Of a DNA stretch of 64,000 nucleotides, positions 25,992 to 35,377 are shown one piece after another. This stretch comes from Candidatus Rifleibacteriota bacterium (GTDB lineage: Bacteria > Muiribacteriota > Ozemobacteria > Ozemobacterales > Ozemobacteraceae). How positions within the stretch are numbered: position 1 is the first letter of the stretch; the number at the start of each line of letters is the position of its first letter. Under the pieces are notes generated by a model. The model was given only the letters and a program-made list of their open reading frames with translations, was not told where the DNA came from and searched no databases. The stretch spans positions 35,127-99,126 of the forward strand of contig JAHISQ010000001.1 of NCBI GenBank assembly GCA_018818125.1, written 5' to 3'. A program made the translations under genes and the position numbers.

Positions 25992-28887
25992 GCAGAATAT
26001 TGTAATCAGACGTCGGGTCAGTGCAGTCACTCTGCTGGCAACCTGGGTCATGGTTTTCATTCTTCCCGCTTTCCTTGTCTATCTGAGTTTAGATTATCTG
26101 TTCAATCTGACTCTGATTGCAGGAAAACGCGCGGCTACCGCCAGCATGACTAACGAAATGGACAGTTTCCGGCGCGATCTTGAAATGACCAGCTTTCTGC
26201 AGCGCCAGCTCGAAAATTACTTTGCCGGCCTGACAATGGTGCCTGACTGGCAAAATCCGGGGGATGCCATGAACAGGCTGACTTCAGCGACTGGTTTGCA
26301 TCCAGTCGGTCTGATCACCCATTCTGCTGATACTCTTGAGATTGACTATCACATGGAAGGCGTTCTGGCATCTGAGGTCAAAACCCTTTCGCGCAATTTG
26401 ATGCGGCGCTATCTGGTTACGCTCAATCAACAGCACACCCACCATTTTCACAGCTCACAGGCCGAGGCTTCAACCCAGGCATTGTTTCGCTTCGTTGATC
26501 CGACCAGAGCCAAAAAAGATGCCGATCTGTTTTTTCGTCGAATTTTCGGGCTGATCAGCGAAGTGCCGATTCTGCCACTGCGTGTCACCAAATCAATTTC
26601 TTCACGTCTCGGCGGTGCAGTATATTTTTATTATCACCCATTTATCAGCGTAAAAGCTGGTGAAAGACTGATAACAGGTGGACAGCTCCTTATTTTGCGT
26701 GGTTCCGACATTCCGTGGGAAAAGGCGGCGCGCTCAGCTACCTGCAATGCTTCGACTGGCATGCAGCGAAGTTTTGCAGCTTTCGAACATTCAATGTGGG
26801 AAAGCGGGCAAAGTCTGCAGGAAATAGCCACCAGGTTTTACGAAGACAAAACTGGTTACCATTTTGTTTCTACTCTGTCGCAGTGTAGTCTCGTCGATCT
26901 GATTCAGGGCGGTTCGCTGATTCCATACCGGCTACAGCAGGTTGTCACAAAAATGCCACTGCTTAAGGTTTCGATGCCCTGGTCAGAGCTGCAGCACCCG
27001 TTGCTGCCATGGTTGAAACACATAATTTTTGCGCTCAGACTATATATGTTGTTTGGCGCTTTGCTGGTGCTGCGTTTTTTCTTTTTCGGCATTGAGTTTC
27101 GAGCTGGTATTGGTGCCAAGGTAGTAATCGGAACTGTCTTTATTCTGCTGCTGCCAATTACTCTTCTGGTTGTCGGGTTTGTTACCTGGCAGCAGTTTCA
27201 CCAGGTTTATGACTGGTATGAAGCCGAAACCAGACATCAACAGGTTTTTGCTGATTTCAGTAACAGATTTAATGCTTATCTGGCAACTTTGCAGCAACAG
27301 ACATTTGATCTTTCCGTTGCCACAAAAAAGCTTTGTTTGCGCAACGACAAAAATGATTTCGGCGATCTTTTTGCCAACTGGCTAAAAACCTCGATTGCTG
27401 TTGATATTTCCTTAGATAGACCGTTAAAAGAGTCTATAAAAGTAAAATCAACAACTCAGCATAGCCCTGAACTGCCGGAAGAGGAATCAACCAGAAGACT
27501 TTCTGCCTCCTTGATTATTAACGCTTTTGATGCTGCCGACAACTTTAATAAAGTGTTTAACGATAGTGATAAGAGGAGCATAAATTCAGTTGAACCCAGT
27601 TTTATCAACGAAATGATTGCACGCTGGGGAAAGCTTTATATGTTCTCCAGCTTTAATATTGGCAGTCGTTTTTCGTCAGTTTATATCCACAAGCCCGGCA
27701 AAAACAGCCCAATGGCTATTCTAACTCTCAAATTCAACAACGAGACCATTCTGCGCGATTTTGTCACTCGCAGTTTCAAGTTGTTCAACAACTTTGCCGA
27801 TATCGACTGTCAGTATTTTTTGATTCGAAAAGATTCAGGGGCATTGCGTTTTTACAATCTGTCTGATGAAAGTGAAATAGTCGATCCCAGACAGATTGCA
27901 CGCTTAAATCTGGCAGTTACTTCCGGGCAATGCACGCATCGCCTTAATAATCGGGATCTTGTGCATTATTTTGCGATGAGTGAGTATCCTCTGGTTCTTT
28001 TTGCTCGCAGCAATAATGTTGCCGGCCGGCACGCTAACCCATGGTTTATCTCTCTGTTGATGCTTTATGCTCTGCTGCTGCTGCTGTTTATTTTTCTAGT
28101 GTTCATGCTGATTTATCTGCGACCGATCCGTGAGTTTATCAGGGTAACCGAAGCGGTGGCGGCCGGAGACTATCAACAGAAGGTTGCATTGACGCAGACT
28201 GACGAATTCGGCGATCTAAAAACCACCTTTGACGAAATGATTCAAGGCCTTGAACAGCGGCGCCGCCTTTCACATTTCGTTTCGAGCGAAGTAATAAAGG
28301 CCGTCGAGTCTGATTCAGAAGAGAGCATGGCAGTTGGCGGCGAGCGTATCGAAGCCACTGTTACCTTTGTGCAGCTCGAAAAACTGCAGCATTTTGCTTC
28401 TGATGCAACGGCCGAAGAGATTTTTGCGATTCTCGACGAATTTATCGCCGTTGCAGATAACTGCGCCAGTCTGCACGGTGGTGTTGTCGATAAACTCATC
28501 GAAGACACCCTGATGCTGGTATTCAGAGCCAGTCCTGAACGCCAGGACCATGCAGTTGCAGCCAGCACTGCCGTGCTTTCACTTGCTGAAATTATGCGGT
28601 CTCGTGGTCTGCGCATCTGCGCCGGCATTGCCAGCGGTATTGTTGTCTCAGGCCGTATTGGCTCACGTCTCGGCAAACTGGATTTTACCGTTATCGGCGA
28701 CACGGTTAACCTTGCTGCTCGTCTCAAAGCTGAAGCCAAAAAGGCTGTTAACACCGGCATCATCATCTCGCCCGGCGCTATCCGCATTTTAAAAGGTCGC
28801 GCCCGCGTAACCTTTATCGAACGCACCGAGATTAAGGGAAAGAGCCGCGAATACCCGCTCTACGAACTCACCGCCTTGCGTCAGTAA
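25984..28887 (+). CDS. membrane sensor with HAMP and class III cyclase domain (substrate/transition-state half)
   Basis: 967 aa, the same architecture as its upstream neighbour (TM1 about 15-37, central TM pair about 345-400, TM about 685-710, HAMP about 710-760, cyclase about 785-955). The first metal Asp is lost (TFVQLEKLQHF in place of FADIxGF). The second Asp (KLIEDTLMLVF), the adenine-site Lys, and the Asp-Thr and Asn-Arg of VIGDTVNLAARLK are all kept. Its start lies inside the end of the preceding gene (ATGTCTGA, 8-bp overlap), so the two are translationally coupled. The pair repeats the division of labour of the C1 and C2 halves of mammalian adenylyl cyclase. Confidence 0.85.
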   Translation: MSEQNIVIRRRVSAVTLLATWVMVFILPAFLVYLSLDYLFNLTLIAGKRAATASMTNEMDSFRRDLEMTSFLQRQLENYFAGLTMVPDWQNPGDAMNRLTSATGLHPVGLITHSADTLEIDYHMEGVLASEVKTLSRNLMRRYLVTLNQQHTHHFHSSQAEASTQALFRFVDPTRAKKDADLFFRRIFGLISEVPILPLRVTKSISSRLGGAVYFYYHPFISVKAGERLITGGQLLILRGSDIPWEKAARSATCNASTGMQRSFAAFEHSMWESGQSLQEIATRFYEDKTGYHFVSTLSQCSLVDLIQGGSLIPYRLQQVVTKMPLLKVSMPWSELQHPLLPWLKHIIFALRLYMLFGALLVLRFFFFGIEFRAGIGAKVVIGTVFILLLPITLLVVGFVTWQQFHQVYDWYEAETRHQQVFADFSNRFNAYLATLQQQTFDLSVATKKLCLRNDKNDFGDLFANWLKTSIAVDISLDRPLKESIKVKSTTQHSPELPEEESTRRLSASLIINAFDAADNFNKVFNDSDKRSINSVEPSFINEMIARWGKLYMFSSFNIGSRFSSVYIHKPGKNSPMAILTLKFNNETILRDFVTRSFKLFNNFADIDCQYFLIRKDSGALRFYNLSDESEIVDPRQIARLNLAVTSGQCTHRLNNRDLVHYFAMSEYPLVLFARSNNVAGRHANPWFISLLMLYALLLLLFIFLVFMLIYLRPIREFIRVTEAVAAGDYQQKVALTQTDEFGDLKTTFDEMIQGLEQRRRLSHFVSSEVIKAVESDSEESMAVGGERIEATVTFVQLEKLQHFASDATAEEIFAILDEFIAVADNCASLHGGVVDKLIEDTLMLVFRASPERQDHAVAASTAVLSLAEIMRSRGLRICAGIASGIVVSGRIGSRLGKLDFTVIGDTVNLAARLKAEAKKAVNTGIIISPGAIRILKGRARVTFIERTEIKGKSREYPLYELTALRQ

Positions 28888-29240
28888 ACAGCGATTGTAA
28901 CTAATCATCTGCAGGTGAAATCGTATATACAAGGGCGCAGGCAGGTTTCTCATGAGCGCAAACTTCGAGCCAGGCAGCTTTGACGCAATCACGACTGCTT
29001 CAACCTCAAAACTCCTTCTGGTGAGAGTTGTAGCGAATGAGATTCTGCCGAGAGCCCGGCATAAGCAGTGTCCAAACTAATTAGCCGTAATCCAACCTCT
29101 GGAGACTAAAATCAATTCAAAACTGGGTTTTTGTCTGAGCTGATCAATTTTGATTGCAGCGTGGTTCAGGAGTGCATACAATTAAACCGCAGACTAACGA
29201 TCCGTGGAAGGTTGTTGCATTAGCTCAGGAGGCATTCATA
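28888..29240. other. leader of the beta-glucosidase gene, holding a structured RNA element
   Basis: A gene-free stretch of 353 bp. Positions 28933-29057 hold the conserved structured element described separately. The remaining 180 bp to the ATG are unremarkable apart from the AGGAGG ribosome site at 29227. Confidence 0.6.
28933..29057 (+). ncRNA. structured RNA element, copy A
   Basis: About 125 nt closely similar in sequence to copy B (36705-36828). Closing helices: GGGC (28933-36) with GCCC (29054-57) and GGCAG (28940-44) with CTGCC (29045-49), separated on the 3' side by GAGA. Inside: a GCAA-containing loop at about 28956, a TTG-ACG-CAA hairpin (28980-88) and a hairpin closed by CAAC (29001-04) and GTTG (29027-30) with the shared loop TCAAAACT. 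Relative to copy B the second closing helix has compensatory changes, which supports an RNA structure on this strand. It lies 184 bp before the GH1 start and could be its leader, but copy B has no gene downstream in the same direction, so a free-standing small RNA or mobile repeat is as likely. Confidence 0.6.
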
Positions 29241-30629
29241 ATGAAATTTCCAGAGGGATTTATCTGGGGGGCGGCGACCGCAAGCTGTCAGATTGAAGGA
29301 GCAGCGCAGGCCGATGGCAAAGGGCCTTCGATCTGGGATTCGTTCTGTAAAAAGCCAGGAGTGATAGCTGACGCGTCAACACCAGAACACGCTGGCGATC
29401 ACTACAATTTGTTTCGTGATGATGTCGCTTTGATGAAACAAATCGGAATTCAGGCTTACCGGTTCTCGATTTCATGGCCGCGCGTCCTGCCAGATGGCAC
29501 TGGTCGCGTGAATGAAGCCGGTATCAGCTTTTATGAAAACCTTGTCGACAGTCTTCTCTGTCACAACATTCAGCCCTGGGTGACACTTTTCCACTGGGAT
29601 TATCCCCAGGCTTTGTATGATCGGGGCGGCTGGCTCAATGAGCAAAGCTCCGACTGGTTCGAGAGTTACGTGCGTCTGATCGTTGATCGTTTGTCAGACC
29701 GGGTTACCCACTGGATAACTCTCAACGAACCCCAGGTTTACATTGAATACGGCCATAAAACCGGTATTCACGCGCCTGGTCTGAATCTTGCCTTTACCGA
29801 CATTCTTAAAATCTGCCACAATAGCCTGCTGGCGCACGGAAAAGCAGTAAAGACAATTCGCGAGCACGCAAAAAAAACTCCCATAATCGGAGTTGCACCA
29901 GTCGGAATCATCGGCGTTCCGCTCCAGGAAAACCCTGAGAATATTGATGCCGCGCGCAGCACAACTTTTGGCATAAAACCAGATTCATGCTGGAACAATA
30001 TCTGGTTCGGCGATCCCATGGTTCTCGGCCATTACCCGGAAGACGGTCTGCGGCTTTATGGCGATCTGATGCCGGACTTTCCAGCCTCCGATCTCGAACT
30101 GATCAAACAACCCCTCGATTTTTACGGCACCAACATTTACACAGCTGATCTGATAAAAGCGGAAAAACACGATTCATGGGCTTTGCCAAATCCACCGCAA
30201 GTCGTTAATCCTCCCGCCGGAATGCCTCGCTCTGCCATGGATTGGCCAGTGGTGCCGGAATCGCTATACTGGGGCACACGTTTTTTGTATGAACGCTATA
30301 AACTGCCGGTTGTCATCACCGAAAATGGTATGGCAAGCCATGACTGGCCCTGTCTTGACGGTCAGGTACATGATTCTTATCGCATTGATTACACGACACG
30401 TTATCTTAACCAGATACGTCGGGCCTGCCGCGAAGGAATTGCCTGCCCGGGCTACTTTCACTGGTCTCTGCTCGATAATTTTGAGTGGGCGTTTGGCTAT
30501 AGCCGACGTTTTGGTCTGATCTACATCGATTACCAGACGCAAAAGCGCATATTAAAAGACAGCGCCCTCTGGTATGCCGATGTAATAAAGTCTAACGGTG
30601 CTGGACTGGGTCTACGGGAAAAAGCTTGA
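29241..30629 (+). CDS. GH1 beta-glucosidase
   Basis: 462 aa from ATG 29241, which has AGGAGG 8 nt upstream and begins with the family N-terminus KFPEGFIWGAATASCQIEGA; the frame is open to 29154 without support. No signal peptide, so cytosolic. Glycoside hydrolase family 1: acid/base Glu in ITLNEPQVY (about residue 165), nucleophile Glu in VVITENGMAS (about 360), and SLLDNFEWAFGY sugar-binding segment near the C-terminus. Hydrolyses beta-linked disaccharides or aryl glucosides; exact sugar unknown. It could act on products of the carbohydrate operon at 37-44 kb. It is convergent with the next gene, overlapping it by 18 bp at the 3' ends. Confidence 0.93.
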   Translation: MKFPEGFIWGAATASCQIEGAAQADGKGPSIWDSFCKKPGVIADASTPEHAGDHYNLFRDDVALMKQIGIQAYRFSISWPRVLPDGTGRVNEAGISFYENLVDSLLCHNIQPWVTLFHWDYPQALYDRGGWLNEQSSDWFESYVRLIVDRLSDRVTHWITLNEPQVYIEYGHKTGIHAPGLNLAFTDILKICHNSLLAHGKAVKTIREHAKKTPIIGVAPVGIIGVPLQENPENIDAARSTTFGIKPDSCWNNIWFGDPMVLGHYPEDGLRLYGDLMPDFPASDLELIKQPLDFYGTNIYTADLIKAEKHDSWALPNPPQVVNPPAGMPRSAMDWPVVPESLYWGTRFLYERYKLPVVITENGMASHDWPCLDGQVHDSYRIDYTTRYLNQIRRACREGIACPGYFHWSLLDNFEWAFGYSRRFGLIYIDYQTQKRILKDSALWYADVIKSNGAGLGLREKA

Positions 30630-33161
30630 AACCAGTTTTTCGCTGGAGGCGTTATAAACGGTATTCACGACATTGTTGGTTGTCTCGCTGACTGCTGTTC
30701 TACCGAATTTATTCACGTAATTCAGCATGTCATTCGATGTGTCCTGCGGCAGAACGTTGCTGATGATGGCCTGGTTAACCTGACTGGTGTATTCGCCGAG
30801 GAGATTTCTTTTAATCATATCCGGGATATTGGTAACCAGCTTTTTCATTTCAGCAGAAAACGCAACCTTGCCTTCGGGGTCATATTTATAGCGGGCCAGA
30901 CCGTTGGCATAAGCCTCTGCGGTTAAAACGCTGGCCCAGTTATTGCCGTATTCGGTCAGCATTTGTTTTTCAGCAGTAGCAATAATTGACGGCATCTGTC
31001 GTTCAACTTCGCTCCATCTGACATTCTGCGACTTGAGGTCATAAACTCTTTTTTCAACCAGTGCGGCCTTGTATTGGGAAGGACTTATTGCTGCAGTCCT
31101 GTCGTTAAGAAGTCTGGCTTCCTCTGGCGAAAGTTCAAGTTTGCCGCTTTTATACTGACGGCGAGTTTCCAGCAGTTTTTCATAGCTTTCAGTTCTCTTG
31201 CTGCTGTTCTCATACTTATCAAGATAAGTTTTTTGTATTGCCAGGCCGGCCAGCTGACTCAGCTTTTCATCAGAGGCATTGGCCAGCTCAGGATTTGTGG
31301 CCTGCAGCACTTTTTTCATTGCGTTAAGATGAGCCTCACCTCCACGCAGTCTGCCAAGTTCAAGCATCTGATTGAGCTTCGCATCACGCTCATAAGTTGC
31401 ATTGACTTCACTTTTAGTAGCAATATTTTTCGGCAGCGCATCAGATTGTTGAGCAGTCAAAGATTGCTGCAGCCATTCGCTTCTTGCCTGGTTGACCAGC
31501 TTATTGTGGCTGGCCACAGCGCGGGCAAAGGTGGCCGGAGTTTTGTATTTAAGAGGGTTAGGAACATTCCCCTTTAATTCTTCGTATTTTTGCTGCAGCT
31601 TATTGGCTTTCTGCCATTCAGGGTTCTTTTCACGATAAAGGTTTTCAACTGCGGCTTTTTTGGCTCTGGGCCCGTCATAGACGTTGTATTTTATCGCATC
31701 AACTGTCAGTCGGGCTGATTGAACTGCAAAATTGTTCATCATTGTATCGAAACCAGCTTTGGTTGCATCGATCGTATCTCTTTTTTCGGCTTTTTCGGCA
31801 ATCATCTTTTCGTAATAATCGTGTATGGGCGAGCCTTTATTGTAGCGACTCTGTTCTTTGCGCAACTTGTCGATATCACTGCTGATAAAGGATTTTTCCA
31901 GTGCGGCACCGGCCATACCGCTGCCGAAATTGACGGGCAGGGTTGAAAACAGACTGGAAAGGCTTTTTCCCCTGACCACAGAGCCAAACAGCTTAACCGA
32001 GGCCTGATCTGACCAACGCCCGAAAGTACTGTTATAAGCCCGGTCAGAAATTACTGATCCGGCAAAACCTGAGATGGCAGCTGCAATTCCAGCTCGCTTC
32101 AAATCTTTAACGGCATCTTCCTTGCTGTACATTTCGCCCTTCATCATCTCAACCTCTGATTTGAGGCGGTCAAGTTCTTCAACTTCGGCTTCGGTAAAGG
32201 GCGTTTCGCTGCTGAAGCGTGACTGCAGAATTTCATCGATTCTTGCTTCGTTGGCTTCGATTTTTTCCGGGTATTTAAAATAATATTTTGCCCAGACATT
32301 TTTGACCGCGCCGCCAACCTGGCTTGAAACTGCGCGTCCGGCAAAGGTAATTACCGCCTGCGACAGTGCCACCTTGGCGATAGCGTTTCCAATCGTTGGA
32401 CCGACCATACCAAAAAGTCCGCCGGTGGCAAGATTAAATGGTGCCATAACGGCCTCTACAGCAGCCTGAACCGTAACATCGCGCCAGATTTTGGCTTCTT
32501 CCTTTTTTACCGTGCGATATTTTGCGTTCATACGCTTTTCGTAAGCATAAGTCATAGTGCCGGCAAGAGCAGCACCAGTGACAATTCCGCCAATAATCAT
32601 GGCTAACGGAGAAAGTGGGGCAAGTATGGCGGTGGCGATAACCACGCCCATGGTCGGTAACAATGATTTGCCGATGGTCCAGGCGATTCTTTCCCATAAC
32701 GGCATCTCGCCTGGAAGGCTGTTTCCGCCAAGCAGGCGCAGACCATTCTGGATGATTTTCGCATTGAACAGCTTGAAGCTTTGCCAGAAATTTTTTGAAT
32801 GCTCTGCTTCTGAAGCAGCTTCAGCAATCTGGGTTGAGGCTGTTTCAACTGCCGGTGTGGCGGCCACCTGCCCTGTTTCACCGGCAATTACAGCAGTAGA
32901 GGGCTGAATATTTTGAGCCGGGCTGGTATTGAAACCTGCGCTTTTCTGATATGCCTCTTTGGCTGCCAGATAAGCATCAAGTTTATGGTTAATCTCATCT
33001 AGTGGAGCCTGAGATTGAACTGCAGCAACATATTCGCTGTAGGCGTTCTGGTAACCGGCAGAACTTAAGGAAACACCGTCCTGGCCAGCAAAGACCGGCA
33101 CAACACATTGTGCCAGCATTGAGAAAACCAAAGCCCATGTTAGTAATAATCTACGATTCAT
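30612..33161 (-). CDS. large secreted helical protein, unknown function
   Basis: 849 aa. Signal peptide MNRRLLLTWALVFSMLAQCVVPVFA. Then a Gln/Ala-rich helix, two glycine-rich hydrophobic segments (about 170-210, LLPTMGVVIATAILAPLSPLA and similar) that could enter a membrane, and a long charged helical part (EANEARIDEILQSRFSSETPF, LYREKNPEWQKANKLQQKYEELKG) up to the C-terminus. The glycine/alanine-rich segments resemble membrane-inserting stretches seen in some exported toxins and phage-tail or pore proteins, but I match no family. 3' end overlaps the GH1 gene by 18 bp, tail to tail. Confidence 0.6.
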   Translation of the reverse strand: MNRRLLLTWALVFSMLAQCVVPVFAGQDGVSLSSAGYQNAYSEYVAAVQSQAPLDEINHKLDAYLAAKEAYQKSAGFNTSPAQNIQPSTAVIAGETGQVAATPAVETASTQIAEAASEAEHSKNFWQSFKLFNAKIIQNGLRLLGGNSLPGEMPLWERIAWTIGKSLLPTMGVVIATAILAPLSPLAMIIGGIVTGAALAGTMTYAYEKRMNAKYRTVKKEEAKIWRDVTVQAAVEAVMAPFNLATGGLFGMVGPTIGNAIAKVALSQAVITFAGRAVSSQVGGAVKNVWAKYYFKYPEKIEANEARIDEILQSRFSSETPFTEAEVEELDRLKSEVEMMKGEMYSKEDAVKDLKRAGIAAAISGFAGSVISDRAYNSTFGRWSDQASVKLFGSVVRGKSLSSLFSTLPVNFGSGMAGAALEKSFISSDIDKLRKEQSRYNKGSPIHDYYEKMIAEKAEKRDTIDATKAGFDTMMNNFAVQSARLTVDAIKYNVYDGPRAKKAAVENLYREKNPEWQKANKLQQKYEELKGNVPNPLKYKTPATFARAVASHNKLVNQARSEWLQQSLTAQQSDALPKNIATKSEVNATYERDAKLNQMLELGRLRGGEAHLNAMKKVLQATNPELANASDEKLSQLAGLAIQKTYLDKYENSSKRTESYEKLLETRRQYKSGKLELSPEEARLLNDRTAAISPSQYKAALVEKRVYDLKSQNVRWSEVERQMPSIIATAEKQMLTEYGNNWASVLTAEAYANGLARYKYDPEGKVAFSAEMKKLVTNIPDMIKRNLLGEYTSQVNQAIISNVLPQDTSNDMLNYVNKFGRTAVSETTNNVVNTVYNASSEKLVSSFFP

Positions 33162-33665
33162 TTGTTTAGTATAATGATTGGTACAAATCTGTCAATCAAC
33201 AGTCATGCGGACAGCAGCCTTTCATGAAGACAGATTGGCCGGCTAAATCAAATCTAACAATTCTTAACGGTGCGTATGAGGAGTACATATTGAAAATTGG
33301 ATGGCATGAAAATGCTATACAAATCAAACAGCTTATTGAAGCTTCGACTTACAGCTTTGTTGCCAAGACTCCTGGCATCCCCAGTTGCGCCTCCCGCGAT
33401 CTCGGAACCGAGGTCGGCGGTCGTCGCGTTTGAAGGCATTTTAGATCCCCCTCCCGCCCAGGGCTACGCCAAATTTTAAACAAAGTCCGGGCGGTTGGCC
33501 AGTCGGCTCTGCCGTCTGACCACGGTGATTCATAAACACGAGCAAGTGTCGGGAATGCCATGGGTGGCAAATTCCCGAACGCGCCCCCAGGTGGATCCAA
33601 TACATTATAAGAGTGGCTTTAAGATTTTGTTTGCGCTATTCGCGAATAGCGAATATAATATTATT
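33162..33665. other. 500-bp intergenic region with a long hairpin
   Basis: I call no gene here; the short frames have no support. There is a composite hairpin TCGGGAAT-GCCA (33549-33560), loop TGGG, TGGC-AA-ATTCCCGA (33565-33578). The GC-rich part 33370-33540 differs in composition from the flanking AT-rich DNA and may be a decayed insertion. Confidence 0.4.
33631..33659 (+). promoter_or_regulatory. promoter with 18-bp palindromic operator
   Basis: TTGCGC (33631-36), 17-bp spacer, TATAAT (33654-59). The perfect palindrome CGCTATTCGCGAATAGCG (33634-33651) fills the spacer between the boxes, just before the HTH gene. This is the classical layout for repression by the first gene product. Confidence 0.75.
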
Positions 33666-34184
33666 ATGCTGAAACCACAAGATATTGTAATCGTTCTGAA
33701 ACTGGTCGCAAAAAACGCGGCTGCTTTGCCTTGGAACTTTGCGTCACTTGCCAAAGAGCTTTTTATGAGTTCTTCTGAAGTTCATGCCGGCTTTAAAAGA
33801 GCCGTAAAAGCGCAGCTAATCCACCCGCAAACTCGCGAGCCCAACATTAATGCATTGTCAGAGTTCATTGTACATGGCTTGCGTTACGTCTACCCTGCCG
33901 AGCGCGGCGAAATGACACGAGGCCTCCCGACTGCGCATTCATTTGGTCCGCTAAAAGAGCTTCTGGTTGATAATCAGGATATTCCGCCTGTCTGGCCTTA
34001 TGCAAAGGGAAATACATGGGGGCAATCGTTTTTGCCGCTGTATAAATCCGTTCCCAGGGCTGCAGAATCAGATCCATGTCTTTATGAATTATTGGCATTG
34101 GTCGATGCTGTCAGAGGTGGCCGGGCCAGAGAAAGAAATCTGGCTGTTAAGGCATTGCAACAAAGATTGGGCGTTAACCAATGA
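33666..34184 (+). CDS. winged-helix-like regulator/antitoxin candidate paired with a nucleotidyltransferase
   Basis: 172 aa from ATG 33666; the frame extends upstream to 33495 but the promoter with TATAAT at 33654 rules that out, and the message is nearly leaderless. The N-terminal half (about residues 18-55, LPWNFASLAKELFMSSSEVHAGFKRAV) reads like a winged helix-turn-helix. The rest is not recognisable. It overlaps the following nucleotidyltransferase by four bases (ATGA at 34181). An HTH protein plus nucleotidyltransferase in this order recalls type IV toxin-antitoxin systems of the AbiE kind, but the sequence is not a clear AbiEi. Confidence 0.6.
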   Translation: MLKPQDIVIVLKLVAKNAAALPWNFASLAKELFMSSSEVHAGFKRAVKAQLIHPQTREPNINALSEFIVHGLRYVYPAERGEMTRGLPTAHSFGPLKELLVDNQDIPPVWPYAKGNTWGQSFLPLYKSVPRAAESDPCLYELLALVDAVRGGRARERNLAVKALQQRLGVNQ

Positions 34185-34879
34185 CATTATCTGTAAATGA
34201 ACAAATGCTGCTTAAAGTGGCCGAAGGTCTCCCGCCGGAATTGAGAAATCAGGTCGTATTTATTGGCGGTTCTGTGGTTTCTCTTTTGATCACCGAAACC
34301 GCATTCGGCGGCATCAGACCGACAAAAGATGTGGATTTAATCATTGAAACATCGAACCGAAGTGGTTTTCACCGCTTTGAAGAGTCTTTAAGAAAGGCTG
34401 GCTTTCATCAGATCCTCGATGACGACCCGCCAATCATCTGCCGCTGGCGGATTAATTCAGTTGTTGTCGATGTTATGCCTTGTGATGCGGCTATTTTGGG
34501 CTTTTCAAACAAATGGTATAAAGCATCCGTTAAAAATTACAATATTATTAACCTGGAAGGCACTGAAATCAAAGTTGTTAACGCCCCATATTTTTTGGCC
34601 ACCAAGGTCGAGGCCTTTCTCGGACGAGGTAATAATGACTTTATGGGCAGTCATGATCTGGAAGATATCATTACGATTCTGGATGGCCGTTCAGAAATTG
34701 TTGCAGAGATCAAAGCAGCAGAAACAAAACTTCAGGCCTATCTGGGAAAAATCTTTCAGATTTGGCTGCAAAACAGAGATTTCAGAAATGCTTTGCCGGG
34801 CATGTTAGCTCCAGATTCCGCCAGTCAGGCCAGACTCCAGATTGTTATATCCAGACTAACAGAAGTTTCGCAAATGTAA
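34181..34879 (+). CDS. nucleotidyltransferase-fold protein (AbiEii-like/DUF6036-like)
   Basis: 232 aa. The minimal nucleotidyltransferase pattern is visible: FIGGSVVSLLI (GG-S motif, about residues 27-37), TKDVDLIIE (first carboxylate pair, about 48-56) and VVVDVMPCD (third carboxylate, about 92-100). VVNAPYFLATKVEAFLGRG and SHDLEDIITILDGR are the C-terminal segment common to AbiEii/DUF6036-type proteins. Such proteins transfer nucleotides to RNA or protein targets and serve as toxins in AbiE-type systems. Translation is coupled to the upstream HTH gene. Confidence 0.75.
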   Translation: MTLSVNEQMLLKVAEGLPPELRNQVVFIGGSVVSLLITETAFGGIRPTKDVDLIIETSNRSGFHRFEESLRKAGFHQILDDDPPIICRWRINSVVVDVMPCDAAILGFSNKWYKASVKNYNIINLEGTEIKVVNAPYFLATKVEAFLGRGNNDFMGSHDLEDIITILDGRSEIVAEIKAAETKLQAYLGKIFQIWLQNRDFRNALPGMLAPDSASQARLQIVISRLTEVSQM

Positions 34880-34912
34880 GAATACACACAGACAATAGCA
34901 CCAGGAGGTCTT

Positions 34913-35377
34913 ATGAGCGACACTAAAAAATCAAAAACCGGTTCAAGCAGTTGTAGACCGCGTAGTCAGCAAAGTCGTTGTTGCCTTTATTCGGCACCCA
35001 GACGCCGCCGAAGATGAACCGGATGTTTTCAAAGAGATTTACATTCCGGGTGAGCGCCCCAAGAAGGCGACATCATACCGATAGACCTGGAAAAATCAGA
35101 CGTAATCACAGGCAACATCGGCTATACAATCTACTGCCAGGTTCTGTTTATGATTTCTTTTGCCAATGCTGTAGACGAGGCAACATTCAAATATCAGGAA
35201 AAGCACACCATGTCAGGCCTGTATAACGATCCGGCTGACATCGAGGCAATCCTCAAAGCCCGCCGGAAATTCTGGGAAGAGTGCAACAAAGACAAAGCCC
35301 GGCTCGAAAAGAAGAACCCGGAAAAGATCGTTTACTTCTCGAAGTCATCCTACTTATTTTTGCATGCTGATGTTTAA
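34913..35377 (+). pseudogene. frameshifted DUF3006-like gene
   Basis: A good AGGAGG site precedes ATG 34913, which opens MSDTKKSKTGS. The next frame continues QAVVDRVVSKVVVAFIRHPD and EIYIPGERPK, and a third frame continues GDIIPIDLEKSD. Put together this is the same domain as the 64-aa protein at 20863 (VVDR, IRHP, EIY-P, EGD). At least two one-base shifts break it (about 34945 and about 35070). Beyond, an open stretch (35150-35377, RRKFWEECNKDKARLEKK) runs to the start of the SpoIIE gene and may be the extended C-terminus of the same protein or another relic. Confidence 0.65.

Noticed and set aside
28933..29057. Known riboswitch (c-di-GMP-I, cobalamin, TPP, glycine) for the two-copy element
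   Set aside because: Their conserved core sequences are not present; GACGCAA resembles part of the c-di-GMP-I core but the neighbouring invariant bases do not fit, and copy B has no downstream gene.
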